Source of the DNA: Sedimentisphaerales bacterium | GTDB lineage: Bacteria; Planctomycetota; Phycisphaerae; Sedimentisphaerales; SG8-4 | NCBI GenBank assembly: GCA_016932895.1 | Contig: JAFGCA010000275.1 | Coordinates: forward strand, 1-64,000 | Length of the DNA stretch: 64,000 nucleotides | Reading direction: 5' to 3' | Shown here: positions 27,148-36,405 of the stretch, one piece after another | How positions within the stretch are numbered: position 1 is the first letter of the stretch | Layout: each line of letters begins with the position of its first letter | Notes under the pieces: model-generated | What the model saw: only the letters and a program-made list of their open reading frames with translations | Databases searched by the model: none | Told to the model about the DNA's origin: nothing | Translations under genes and position numbers: made by a program

Positions 27148-27725
27148 CTTTCCTGTACCTTACAAGCGGTCCTGCCCAGGACCTGATTTTGAACCATGCG
27201 TCGCGCCCGCACGAGGCGAATCTGCATCGTGGTAACCGGAACGTCGAGAATCTTCGCCATCTCGGCGTAGGTCAGCTCGCCGCAGTGGGCCAGCATGAAG
27301 ACCTCCCGGTACTTCTGCGGCAACCGCCGGGCCGCATCGAGGATTCGCGTGCAAAGCTCGTTCTTTTCCACCACGTCCGGTGGCATCTCCTCATACCCCG
27401 GCCGTGGCAACGGCGCGGCGGGACCATCGAATAGAGCGGTCTGATTGACCCGGCGCCGACAGTGCTTCAACGCTTCGCGCCGCGCCAGAATCGCCAGCCA
27501 ACCCCGAAAACGCTCCGGCTCGCGCAGCGTGTGAATCTTCGCAAGGACACGAAGGCAGACATCCTGCAAGACGTCGTCAACGTCATGGGCGTCGCCCAGC
27601 ACACCGTAGAGCAGCCCCCGCAGCCACGTCCAGTTCTGCAGAAGCAGCACCCGTACGGCCTCCCGGTCGCCCCGGCGGGCGGCACACGCCAATGCCCATT
27701 CGTTCTGCTCTCTCTGTGCCTTCAT
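27144..27725 (-). CDS. ECF-type RNA polymerase sigma factor
   Basis: The 193-residue protein has sigma region 2 at about 24-95 (DAHDVDDVLQDVCLRVLAKI and RFRGWLAILARREAL) and region 4 at about 125-180 (LPQKYREVFMLAHCGELTYAEMA helix-turn-helix). ECF sigma factors direct RNA polymerase to stress or envelope genes when their anti-sigma is inactivated. It is first in a three-gene operon with the anti-sigma and PDZ proteins. The ATG at 27723-27725 has no strong Shine-Dalgarno. Confidence 0.92.
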   Translation of the reverse strand: MKAQREQNEWALACAARRGDREAVRVLLLQNWTWLRGLLYGVLGDAHDVDDVLQDVCLRVLAKIHTLREPERFRGWLAILARREALKHCRRRVNQTALFDGPAAPLPRPGYEEMPPDVVEKNELCTRILDAARRLPQKYREVFMLAHCGELTYAEMAKILDVPVTTMQIRLVRARRMVQNQVLGRTACKVQER

Positions 27726-28127
27726 ATCGGTCTTTACTCAATATAGATGCCTGAGAGAGCCCGGTCATACACAATTTGTCGGTTGTTTTTGAAATGAGCC
27801 CGCGGTCAAGCGCAGCGGATATGCGTCCCGGGCCCAATCCCGGAACCGCCGCCGCGGAAGCACCGCCGATGCCTGTGATAACATCCTGGCGTGCGCGTGG
27901 AAGCATCAAGGGCCGGCCTGGCAATGGTGGACGTCTCCGCTTCTTGCGCCCATGAAGGTTCCCCCGGTGTTGCGCCATCGCCAAGGGCTGCGGCCTTGGC
28001 GCTGCCACCCCAGGAACCCACGAAGGACGGTCTCCAGGCGCGGCAAAACGTACACACACGTCACCGCCAGCGAAATGAGGTGCTCGGCCGCGTTTGCCCT
28101 TCTTAGCGTTTTGTCACCGACCATCGC
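27726..28127. other. Intergenic region between sigma factor and DUF1080 gene
   Basis: No gene is supported. A stretch near 27.88-27.98 kb is ungapped-similar to one at 28.99-29.09 kb (see findings). The sigma promoter should be here but no clear motif was found. Confidence 0.35.
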
Positions 28128-28808
28128 CTACTCGGCGGGGAGCAGGTGGATGTTGCGGAACTCGATGGGGCTGCCCTCGCTCTGGAGGCAGATCCAGCCG
28201 GACGTCACCGTCGCCGCCGTGCCTTCGTTCTGGAGGACGCCGTTGACGAAGCAACGAATGGTGTCGCCCTTGCAGTGAATGTCGTAGCTGTTCCATTGCC
28301 CGGCGGGATTCTCGCTGGTCGGCGCCATCTTCTCGGCAACCACGAACTGCTTCTCCAGATTCTGGCGGTCTACGCCGTCGACCGTGATGCCGGTGCCTCC
28401 GATAAGTACGAAGTCGCCGGCGCTGCCGGCCTTCAACTGGCACTCGATGCAGTTGGGCCATACCTTATCGGGACCGCTGGCATGCAGTAACACACCGCTG
28501 TTCGTGGGCTCCTCCGTCCAGCGCCACTCGAGGTGCAGGTGGTAGTTCTTGTGCTTGGTCTGCGTGCGGATATAGCCGTTGGGGACTCCCTTGCAGTAGA
28601 TCGCCCCTTCGCGGATGCGCCAGACATCATTGACATCGACGGTCGCGTCGGGGACAAACCGCTCCCAGCCGGTAAAGTCCTCGCCGTTCCAAAGCACCGT
28701 CTTCTTGCCGCCGGAAAGAAATCCCAGCCCGCCTTCGCAACCCACCAGGGCAAACAGGGAAACCACGACCAACACCAACAATCCGACTTTACCTGCGACT
28801 CGCGTCAT
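28128..28808 (-). CDS. DUF1080 (3-keto-disaccharide hydrolase-like) lipoprotein
   Basis: The 226-residue product begins with a lipoprotein signal (LVGC, Cys24) and continues into a concanavalin-like beta sandwich of the DUF1080 family: LWNGEDFTGWERF start, then YHLHLEWRW, NSGVLLHASG and the ending FRNIHLLPAE. Members act on sugars or bind glycans at the cell surface and are abundant in planctomycetes. The ATG at 28806-28808 has GAGGGCGGAAAG upstream. It stands alone. Confidence 0.9.
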   Translation of the reverse strand: MTRVAGKVGLLVLVVVSLFALVGCEGGLGFLSGGKKTVLWNGEDFTGWERFVPDATVDVNDVWRIREGAIYCKGVPNGYIRTQTKHKNYHLHLEWRWTEEPTNSGVLLHASGPDKVWPNCIECQLKAGSAGDFVLIGGTGITVDGVDRQNLEKQFVVAEKMAPTSENPAGQWNSYDIHCKGDTIRCFVNGVLQNEGTAATVTSGWICLQSEGSPIEFRNIHLLPAE

Positions 28809-29281
28809 CTTTCCGCCCTCTCTTAAAGACAAAAGAACCATGCTTTCCATTGACTCGTCACGGCGTGCCCGCGTATTGGGCACACCACACCCACGGCGGC
28901 TGCCTCCAGCCACACCGGACTCGTTCTTCTTACCGCATCGTTACGCCCCGCGTCAACCGGAAAAAGCGTCGGGCCGGTGCGGGGGGCAGCGAGAACATCC
29001 TGGCATGCGCGTCGCGGCGCCGGGCGCGGACCTGGCAAGGGCGGGCTCGTGCGCGTCGTGGGCCGACAACCGTTGCCCCGGTGATTCCCCGGGTTTTTCC
29101 GGAAAGTTACCGGGTCAGGCTGCCGATAGTACGCAAGTCGGAGACGAAACGACTGTGATGGTTGGTTTCAACGGGTTTCAAAAGAATGCGCCCGACTCAA
29201 CTGCAGGAGCGCGACGTTATCGGTCCGGGAAACGCGGACGAACCGAAACGCATGACAGGAACGTTGGGAAAGGAGCAGCAC
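28809..29281. other. Divergent intergenic region
   Basis: It separates the DUF1080 gene (minus) and the STAS gene (plus). No gene is supported. Very GC-rich, with a short similarity to 27.9 kb. Confidence 0.35.
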
Positions 29282-29665
29282 ATGGTAACGCAGGAACAGC
29301 CGGGGGGAGTGATTCTGGTATATCCGTCAACGAAAGCCGACATTGACGGCGAATTGTACGAAGCCCTGCAACTCTCCCGGCAGCGCGGTGACTGCGACGT
29401 CATCGTGGATTGTGCGGCCCTGGACATCATGAGCTCGCATCATCTGGCGAGCCTGCTGCGCATCCAGAAGCTGCTTCAGGATTGCGGGCACCAGCTTATC
29501 CTCTGCTGCGTCAGGGAAGTAACGCAACGCATCTTCTCTGTCACGGGACTGACCGATGTATTTGACATGGTTGGCGACCGGTCCGAGGCGATGGCCAGGG
29601 TGGAAGCCGGCGGCGGAGAAACGATCCGCAGCGAACCGTTGCTCGGGAAGGGGCCGAATACGTGA
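29282..29665 (+). CDS. STAS-domain protein (anti-sigma factor antagonist-like)
   Basis: The 127-residue product has the STAS fold: GGVILVYPSTKADID start, DVIVDCAALDIMSSHHLASLL around the usual phosphorylated Ser/Thr loop, and LILCCVREVTQRIFSVTGL. In SpoIIAA-like proteins this Ser is phosphorylated by an anti-sigma kinase; here the loop reads MSSHH, so Ser is available. AAAGGAG lies 6 bases before the ATG at 29282, which is preferred to the ATG at 29252. No kinase partner is adjacent; the CBS/PAS gene follows 81 bases later. Confidence 0.82.
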   Translation: MVTQEQPGGVILVYPSTKADIDGELYEALQLSRQRGDCDVIVDCAALDIMSSHHLASLLRIQKLLQDCGHQLILCCVREVTQRIFSVTGLTDVFDMVGDRSEAMARVEAGGGETIRSEPLLGKGPNT

Positions 29666-29746
29666 CGCCGAATCGCGATCGCAATCTTGTTTCCGCCGGG
29701 CGACCGGCGGGCGGAGAAACGCACAAGCGAGAGTCAGAGGACAGGA

Positions 29747-30958
29747 ATGACAGGTAGCCAGATCCAGAGTGGATGTTGTATCAGCAGCGAGGAAAGGCAG
29801 CCGCGGGACGGCGAGGCGGCGGGCCCCGCCCAGGCGCAGTTGACCCTTGGGGACATCATGAGCGAGCCGGCGGTCACGGCTTCGCCAACCGAGAGCGCCT
29901 CGACCGCCGCCAGTCGGATGTGCAATCATGGCGTCTCCTGCCTGGTCGTAATGGACGACGGCGTCGTCGGCGTTCTTACCCAGAAAGACCTGCTCCTGGG
30001 CATCTCGGTGGAGCCGGACGCACAACGGCACATCACGGTGGCCGATCACATGTCGAGCGCAACCGTGGTGGCGCCGCCGGACCTTCCGGTTCTGGAAGCC
30101 AGCCGGCTGCTCAAATCCAAGCACGTCAAGCATCTGCCCGTCGTCGTTGACGGACAGTTGGTGGGAATTGTCACGCAGACGGATATCACGCGCAGTCTGA
30201 TCCATCTGGCGCCGTTGCAGTGCGTCTCGGACGTGATGAGCCCGCGCGTCATCACGGTCAGCACCGAAGCTACCGTGGCCGACACTGCGCGTCTCATGTG
30301 GTCGCGAAACATTTCGTGCGTGGTGGTCATGCACGCCCACGAACCCGTCGGACTCGTCTCCCAGCGAGACGTCCTGGTGCGAGTGGTTTCGCAGGGCAAG
30401 GACTTCAGCACCCAGTGCGTGACCGACATCATGTCCACCCCCATCCTCTTCATCCCGTCCCACTACTCCGTCTTCACCGCCAGCCGACTCATGGACAAGA
30501 TGAAGATCCACCGGCTCGTGGTCCAGGACGCCAAGCGCGTGTGCGGCATCGTCTCGCAAACGGATATTCTCAAAGCCGTTGAGAAGAACCTCGCCGAAGA
30601 AGAGAAGTACCAGCTCCTGCTGGTGCGTTCGGACCTGCCGATCTTTCTGCTCGATCAAGAGGGCTTGATCACGTACGTCAATCCCGCCTTCGTACGCTTG
30701 TTCGACAAGAACCGGAGCGAAGAAGTGGTCGGGACTCCATTCGCGCATGAGTGCCTGTGGGACCGTCCGGTAGATCGGGAGCGGCTTTCACGCGTGCTTG
30801 AAAGCAGCCGGTCCGGCCTGGTCCGAGCCGTTGTTCACGACGGCGCTGATGAGTGCCGGCGTGTCCTCGTACTCCTGACGGCGAGTCATGGCGTCGACGG
30901 GGAAATCAGCGGCTGGCAAGGCGTGGCCTGGCCGGTGCCCCGAAGAAACCCGGCCTGA
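29747..30958 (+). CDS. Four-CBS-domain protein with C-terminal PAS domain
   Basis: The 403-residue cytoplasmic protein has four CBS motifs in two pairs, starting near residues 33, 97, 158 and 224. Each begins with an MS(x)P- or MSS-type motif (DIMSEPAVTA, DHMSSATVVA, DVMSPRVITV, DIMSTPILFI) and ends in a GxVTQ/SQ(T/K)D motif. A PAS domain follows (about 285-380, LPIFLLDQEGLITYVNPAFVRLF). CBS pairs bind adenosyl nucleotides and PAS domains bind ligands or mediate dimerisation. There is no output domain, so it probably acts through partners such as the upstream STAS protein. The ATG at 29747 has AGAGGACAGGA upstream. Confidence 0.88.
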   Translation: MTGSQIQSGCCISSEERQPRDGEAAGPAQAQLTLGDIMSEPAVTASPTESASTAASRMCNHGVSCLVVMDDGVVGVLTQKDLLLGISVEPDAQRHITVADHMSSATVVAPPDLPVLEASRLLKSKHVKHLPVVVDGQLVGIVTQTDITRSLIHLAPLQCVSDVMSPRVITVSTEATVADTARLMWSRNISCVVVMHAHEPVGLVSQRDVLVRVVSQGKDFSTQCVTDIMSTPILFIPSHYSVFTASRLMDKMKIHRLVVQDAKRVCGIVSQTDILKAVEKNLAEEEKYQLLLVRSDLPIFLLDQEGLITYVNPAFVRLFDKNRSEEVVGTPFAHECLWDRPVDRERLSRVLESSRSGLVRAVVHDGADECRRVLVLLTASHGVDGEISGWQGVAWPVPRRNPA

Positions 30959-31118
30959 CAGCACCTTATTGCGCACGTCTTCCGATTATCGCCAGAAGGA
31001 GATTGCTCGCCCAGCATCCGCGAGCTTTCGCAGACTCGGCACGCGCAGGGCCTGCGCCGCGTGTCACAGGCCCTGCCATCGTGCCGCACGAACGGTTCGT
31101 GCTGTTAGTCTTCGGATC

Positions 31119-34100
31119 TTACGGCCAGAGCAATTCCTCCTGCCAGGAGCCGGCCAGAAGGCCGAAATCGAAAAGGTCCACGCGGCCGTCACCGGCGATG
31201 CCCAGGCGGAGCCACTGCCCCGCCAGAAGCTCCAGGTCGCGGTAGTCAACGAGGCAATCGGCGTTCAGGTCGCCCTCGGGCCGGGCCAGAGAAGGCACGC
31301 ACCGAGGCTTGTACAGGCGAATCTCGTCGATGGTGACCGTGCCGGCGCCGTTGAGCTGCGGGTCGTTCCGGTCACCGATACCGATGTGCATGGCCTCGAC
31401 GGCGCCGAGGTTCACCCCGGCCGCCGCGAAGTCACCCAGCGCGACGTTCCACTCCTGCCACGTATCCAGCAGCACCGCATCCGGGTCCGGGTGATTCACG
31501 ATCCCGACCGCACCGGCCGCATCCTCGAGAGCCACGTACAACGGGCCCGGCGTGTTGCTCGCATGGGCCACACCGATTTCGGCGGCTTCCCACGTCCCGG
31601 AAACGCCGCCTTCGACGGATACGCCCGAGAATTCCGCGATAGTGACATTGCCCGAGCTGTGACTGGTCAGGGCCAGACCGACCGTGACGCTTCCGATCAT
31701 TGAGATCTCCTGCGGATTCCAGACCATCGGCGTCCAGCCTTCCGCGTCGGGATCCCCGGAGTAGAAGGCGCTGAATTCGTTGCCGACCCGCTCCAATCGC
31801 AGCCAGACCGGCTCGCGCAGCGCGATCTGCTCGGGCGTGGCGACGGGGCTGTCGCTGGTGGCGTTGGCAAAGGCGCGGGCCTGAAAGCGAACGCCGTTGT
31901 CGCCCGTCAGATAGACCGCGGCAAACTTCGAGCCGGGGTCCAGACTCTCGCGGATCATGACGCCCGCTTTGGCCCAGACGTCGGTGTCACGCAGGCTCTC
32001 GACGCGCGCGACGATGACGCCGTCCGCATCGAGCTGCTTGTGGGCGTAGCGGAACTGGTCGGCGGTACCCCAGATATCGCTGCCGGCGGCGCTCATGGTA
32101 AGGCGGCCCGGGGCCGTCTCCAGAAAAGCGAGCGGATTGCCCCGGAACTGCAACGTCAGGGCTTTGACACCGTTGATCGTCCAGTCCTGTGGCGCCACCC
32201 AGATGCGATTCGTCTCGGAGTAGCCCGGTGCAGCCGTGTTGTCGTAGTACAAAGGCATCGCCTGGGCGCCGCTGTACACGATGTCGGTCTGTGCGATCGA
32301 GCCCTCGAAATGGGGACTCTCCGGGCTCCAGATATCGTGCCCGACGATCGCGCCGGAGCCGTTGCCGGGCACGGCCACGGGCTCGGAGAAGCCGAGGCCG
32401 TCGAGCCAGGTTTGGAAGACGCGTTGGCCCACCTCGTTGGTGTAGCTCTCGAAATCGTCCACAGCAAGGAAATCGGCCGTGGCAAAGCTCCACACGGCGC
32501 CCTTCCAGGGACTCTCCGGATGGGCCTCGTTGACCTCGTCGATCCGCCAGTAATAGGTCGCGTTCCAGGCAAGCGGGCCGGGCTCAAAGGCGGCGGCGTC
32601 CAGCGGCTGTCGACCCCGATAGATGCCGGCGGTGGTCGCATCGGCATTCGCCACGGCCTCTTCGTCGTCACCGAAGTAGACGTCGTGCTCGACGGCGCGA
32701 ACGCCGGCGGACCAGCTCAGCATCGGCGCCTGCGTGACATCGACGGCGCCGTCCTGCGGGTCCTCCCCCGCGGCCCACGCCGCCTCGAAGGCTTTGAGGT
32801 AACTGCCGCCGATCAGCGTACGCTGCGGCACTGCGGGCCCCTGCCAGGCCGCCGAACAATGGTCGCCCCCGCCGCCTTCTTTCCAGAGCGCGGCGATGTA
32901 GTAGCGACCCGCTTCCAGCGAGATGGGGACCGACTGCTGCTCGGGCACGGTATCCCACGCCTGAGCTCCCGTCCAGCCGGGCACCTCGGCAATCAGCGCG
33001 GCGCTGTCCGGACCGGCGCCCAGGTACAGCTCGGTATTGTCGTCGCCGGCGACCCAAAACGTGTACGGGCCAGCGACGGGGACGTGCAGCCACGCCTGGA
33101 GGCGGCCGCCGTAGTTGTCGCCGTAATCCGGAGAGTCGAAATCCGCAAGCTCATCGCTGACCGTCGGCGCCGCCGGGAACCGGGGATCGTTTCTCAGGGC
33201 GTCGAGATCCGTCCCGGCGATATTCTCCCATATCTCGCGCGCGACACCGCCCAGACCGGGAATGGTCGTGGTGAAGCTCCAGACCGCGCCCACGTGCCTT
33301 ACGCCGGCCGTGTCGATCTCATCCACGCGCCAGTAGTAAGTGGTATCCAGGGCGAGCGTCCCCGGATCGAAACCGGTGTCGAACTGATTGCCCTGGAAGG
33401 CCGCCTGCGCAGCGTTGGCGACCTCGTCTTCGCTGGTGCTGAAGTAGACGTCGTGCGTGAGGGCGTTGGCGCCGCCGGTCCAGGCAAGATCGACGTCGGC
33501 GTCCTGGAACTTCGCCCCCGGCGGCGGCGCCGGCTCGAAGGCCGTCAGCGGTGCGGCGGTGAAACTCCAAACGGCGCCGGTATGAACCGCGCCGGTCGCA
33601 TCGACCTCGTCGACGCGCCAGCGATACGCGGCCCCCGGCACCAGACCCGGAGCGTGGAAGTACAAGGCCACCGGATGCAGCGGCGCAACCAGATCGGCCT
33701 CGGTAAGCTCTTCGCCGGTACCCAGGTACACTCTGTGCCCGACGGTCGTGTCGCCGGCGGTCCACTGCAACAGCGGGCTCACCACGCCGGTGGTCCCGTC
33801 GGCGGGAATCGGGCCGTACGCTTCCAGTTGCGGCGGAGGCGCATCGTAGACGTCACCTTCAACCACTACGCTGTCGAAAGTCGCGGTGCGAAGCGTGCCG
33901 TCGACGTGAGAAGTCACGCACAAGCCGATGTAGCATCCCGCTTTGGTGCCGGCTTGCGTCCGCATGGCAATGGTGAGGACCGGACCATGCTGCGTCCAGT
34001 TCACACCGTCCTGGGAAAAATACGCCCGAAACTCGTCGGCGGTCCGCTCGATCTTGACGTACCACGGCGGCTGCGGGGCCGGCGACGGATCGGAATCGGA

Positions 34101-34496
34101 CGACGAGCCGCCGTCGGCCGTCAGGCGCCGCTGAAAAGAGCCGCCCCCGCCGTTGCCGGCGGTGATGACCGTCATGGCATGGCGGGACCCGCCGACGAGC
34201 TGCTCGCGCATCATGACCCCGGCCTTGGCCCAGGCATTGGAGCCGTCGCCCCAGGCCACCACGCGGGCCGTGATGGAACCGTCGCCCACCAGGTACTTGA
34301 AGACGAAATGAAAATTATCCGAGTTGCCCCAGATGTCGTTGCCGTTGCCGGCGATGGTCCACGTCCCCGTCGCCTCCTCGAAGAGGGCGCTTCCGGGCGT
34401 CGGCGCGCCGACGTCAACGTTGGTCCAGCCCAGAGCGACGCCGGAACAGACCGTCACCACGACACAGCAGATGGTACACTGCGTTATTCGATACAT
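31119..34496 (-). CDS. Large secreted multidomain protein with PA14 and dockerin-type repeats
   Basis: The 1125-residue product has a signal peptide and a DUF1349/LamG-like beta sandwich (FEEATGTWTIAGNGNDIWG). Three fibronectin-like segments share a HDVYFSTSEDEVANA-type motif. A PA14 domain (about 430-575, YTFWVAGDDNTELYLG) is followed by a second sandwich with the same IWGTADQFRYAHKQ start. The C-terminus is a dockerin-type pair (GDLNADCLVDYRDLELLAGQW and DGRVDLFDFGLLAGSW). It probably binds polysaccharide or protein at the cell surface. The start at 34494-34496 has AGGAG 8 bases upstream. Confidence 0.88.
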   Translation of the reverse strand: MYRITQCTICCVVVTVCSGVALGWTNVDVGAPTPGSALFEEATGTWTIAGNGNDIWGNSDNFHFVFKYLVGDGSITARVVAWGDGSNAWAKAGVMMREQLVGGSRHAMTVITAGNGGGGSFQRRLTADGGSSSDSDPSPAPQPPWYVKIERTADEFRAYFSQDGVNWTQHGPVLTIAMRTQAGTKAGCYIGLCVTSHVDGTLRTATFDSVVVEGDVYDAPPPQLEAYGPIPADGTTGVVSPLLQWTAGDTTVGHRVYLGTGEELTEADLVAPLHPVALYFHAPGLVPGAAYRWRVDEVDATGAVHTGAVWSFTAAPLTAFEPAPPPGAKFQDADVDLAWTGGANALTHDVYFSTSEDEVANAAQAAFQGNQFDTGFDPGTLALDTTYYWRVDEIDTAGVRHVGAVWSFTTTIPGLGGVAREIWENIAGTDLDALRNDPRFPAAPTVSDELADFDSPDYGDNYGGRLQAWLHVPVAGPYTFWVAGDDNTELYLGAGPDSAALIAEVPGWTGAQAWDTVPEQQSVPISLEAGRYYIAALWKEGGGGDHCSAAWQGPAVPQRTLIGGSYLKAFEAAWAAGEDPQDGAVDVTQAPMLSWSAGVRAVEHDVYFGDDEEAVANADATTAGIYRGRQPLDAAAFEPGPLAWNATYYWRIDEVNEAHPESPWKGAVWSFATADFLAVDDFESYTNEVGQRVFQTWLDGLGFSEPVAVPGNGSGAIVGHDIWSPESPHFEGSIAQTDIVYSGAQAMPLYYDNTAAPGYSETNRIWVAPQDWTINGVKALTLQFRGNPLAFLETAPGRLTMSAAGSDIWGTADQFRYAHKQLDADGVIVARVESLRDTDVWAKAGVMIRESLDPGSKFAAVYLTGDNGVRFQARAFANATSDSPVATPEQIALREPVWLRLERVGNEFSAFYSGDPDAEGWTPMVWNPQEISMIGSVTVGLALTSHSSGNVTIAEFSGVSVEGGVSGTWEAAEIGVAHASNTPGPLYVALEDAAGAVGIVNHPDPDAVLLDTWQEWNVALGDFAAAGVNLGAVEAMHIGIGDRNDPQLNGAGTVTIDEIRLYKPRCVPSLARPEGDLNADCLVDYRDLELLAGQWLRLGIAGDGRVDLFDFGLLAGSWQEELLWP

Positions 34497-35164
34497 GATA
34501 TGTCTCCTACACGAAGTTAACGCGTCGCGCCCGTCTCGCGTTGCGAGCAGGCGCACCGTCCTCAACAGGCACTATGTCCTCCTTAGTGCGCTCTCACCAC
34601 CTGTCTGGAACGGCTTCCGTGGAGTGCGGAAGCGTCTCGTGCTACGGAGAATGATCCCCGATTGAAATGCAATGCTTCAGATCCATGACCACCTCCTTCT
34701 TTCCGTATGCTCACAAATGAGCCGGTCATTGATGCATCGCGCATCCATTGCTGCGCCTTCGAGCCCGGCGAATCGTCCTGACCGTCGCGTGGCAGCCGTG
34801 TCCGGCACGCCGGCAATCGAAAACGGCTCGAAGTACAAAAACCCCCAATTCTGACATCTCCAATATAGCAAAAAAGGCGCGGGCCTGTCAAGAAAATCTG
34901 CGCTTTTACCGGACCGCTTTTGGAAGTGCCCGCCCCTTCTACGAACTTTCACCCGAACCACTGCCCCGTCCTTCCCGACACAACACGAACAAGATGTCAC
35001 AACACGGATGAGGGGACATTCTGGCGCGACGGCGGCTGAGCGCCGGGGCGCATCGCCGGTTCGCAGTTCAGAGGGACGAGACAGCGACAAGGTTGATACC
35101 AGCGTCTCTGCCCTTTGGACTCGTTCGCGCGATCCGTCAGATTCGAAGCGTGCGGCGGCGCTGG
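34497..35164. other. Intergenic region upstream of the large dockerin gene
   Basis: No gene is supported in 670 bases. Long frames here are shadows without family features. The stretch 34.85-34.90 kb is locally A/T-rich. Confidence 0.4.
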
Positions 35165-35419
35165 CTACCTCTTTCTGCGCTTCCTCGATCGGGGTCCGCC
35201 CTGCCTGATCCGCAAGACTTTGCGGATGATCCGCGCCGAGGCGCTGCCGGGCCGGGCGGCGGCGAACAGGCGGAGCCTCCGCTCCAGCAGGATCCTCAGA
35301 CCCAGCACCTCGAGCCCGACCAGGATCAGCCAGGAGCCGGGGGATAGCGGGGTAATCAGAGCCAGAAAACCCAGCGCGATCAGAACAACACCCACCGTTG
35401 TCTTGATCGCACGTTTCAT
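35165..35419 (-). CDS. Small membrane protein, PGPGW-like
   Basis: The 84-residue product has two hydrophobic segments around a TPLSPGSWLILVGL turn, resembling the small PGPGW transmembrane family, and an Arg/Lys-rich C-terminus. The ATG at 35417-35419 is used; an in-frame TTG two codons earlier is possible. It lies 102 bases downstream of a pseudopilin gene on the same strand. Confidence 0.65.
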   Translation of the reverse strand: MKRAIKTTVGVVLIALGFLALITPLSPGSWLILVGLEVLGLRILLERRLRLFAAARPGSASARIIRKVLRIRQGGPRSRKRRKR

Positions 35420-35521
35420 CGGCAAGAGGTTTCAACAGGGTCCGGCGCGAGCGGACCCGCACCGGGCGCCGACGGAATCGCCGCCGTCATGAACGTGAGC
35501 CGGGAAAGACCTTCGGAGTCG

Positions 35522-36307
35522 TCAAAAGTCCTTGTACGACCGCATCCACTGGGGCCAGTCGGAGGGCTGGACGCCACCGACCGTGGTCCAGTGGCCGGTA
35601 ATGTCGAAATTCTGGTGCCACTTGAACGTCCACAGCTCCTTGAGCCCCACCTTTCGGACCGTATTGAAATCAGCGAACACATAGTTGACGTACCCGACAT
35701 GACGGTCGATACAGAGGAGATTCATCTCGCTGGAGATATCCGACTGTCCCTTGACCGCCGGCGGAGGCGAGGTATGGTTGGGGAACGCATCGAGATAGGC
35801 GCAGTCGAAGAACAGCGGCACGTTGTCCGGCTTCTTGATATTGGTGGTCTCGCGCCAGAAATTGTCGCCGGTGCGATTGCAGAGCCATTCGTCCTGGCCG
35901 TAGCTGCCCCGATCCTTGATTTCCGGGTCCTTGTCCCGGATCGCACCCCAGCCCTGCTGGTCCCAGTTCCAGGCGCGCTGCTCGAACCGCCCACCCGCCG
36001 CCAGGGGCAGCGTGGCCGACGGACACAGCGCCAGCTTGCCCTTGTCCTTGTAATAGGGCAGCAACACGACGGGCCAGTCGTTGGCCGCCGCGTTGCCGTT
36101 GTAGGCGCCGATGTTGAACTTGCCCTCGCTGTCCTGCGTGTAGAAATACCAGATGAGTCCCCACTGCTTGAGGTTGGACATGCAACTCACGGCCTGCGCC
36201 TGCTTCTTGACGCGCTGGAGACTGGGCATCAGGATTGCCATCAGCAAAGCGATGATGGCCACCACCACCAGCAGTTCAATCAACGTAAACCCTCGATCCT
36301 TGCGCAT
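35522..36307 (-). CDS. Pseudopilin with intact prepilin motif
   Basis: The 261-residue product starts [17 protein letters not shown], a normal short prepilin leader with Glu at position +5, followed by the CMSNLKQW signature. The C-terminal half carries the VNYVFADFNTVRKVGLKELW motif shared with the three upstream paralogues. AAGGGG lies about 8 bases before the ATG at 36305-36307. It is the last pseudopilin-like gene in a four-member tandem set and the only one with a cleavage site. Confidence 0.9.
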   Translation of the reverse strand: MRKDRGFTLIELLVVVAIIALLMAILMPSLQRVKKQAQAVSCMSNLKQWGLIWYFYTQDSEGKFNIGAYNGNAAANDWPVVLLPYYKDKGKLALCPSATLPLAAGGRFEQRAWNWDQQGWGAIRDKDPEIKDRGSYGQDEWLCNRTGDNFWRETTNIKKPDNVPLFFDCAYLDAFPNHTSPPPAVKGQSDISSEMNLLCIDRHVGYVNYVFADFNTVRKVGLKELWTFKWHQNFDITGHWTTVGGVQPSDWPQWMRSYKDF

Positions 36308-36405
36308 CACGGACCCCTTCTGCATATGATCGAAACCAGGCTCAGAACCGGCGAGCCGTACGGGTACTATCATACATCCCAGGGGACCGGAATGCAAGCT
36401 TCGAC

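Noticed and set aside
32040..34520. 826-codon plus-strand frame opposite the large dockerin gene
   Set aside because: Antisense shadow in GC-rich DNA; the minus-strand product has signal peptide, PA14 and dockerin features.
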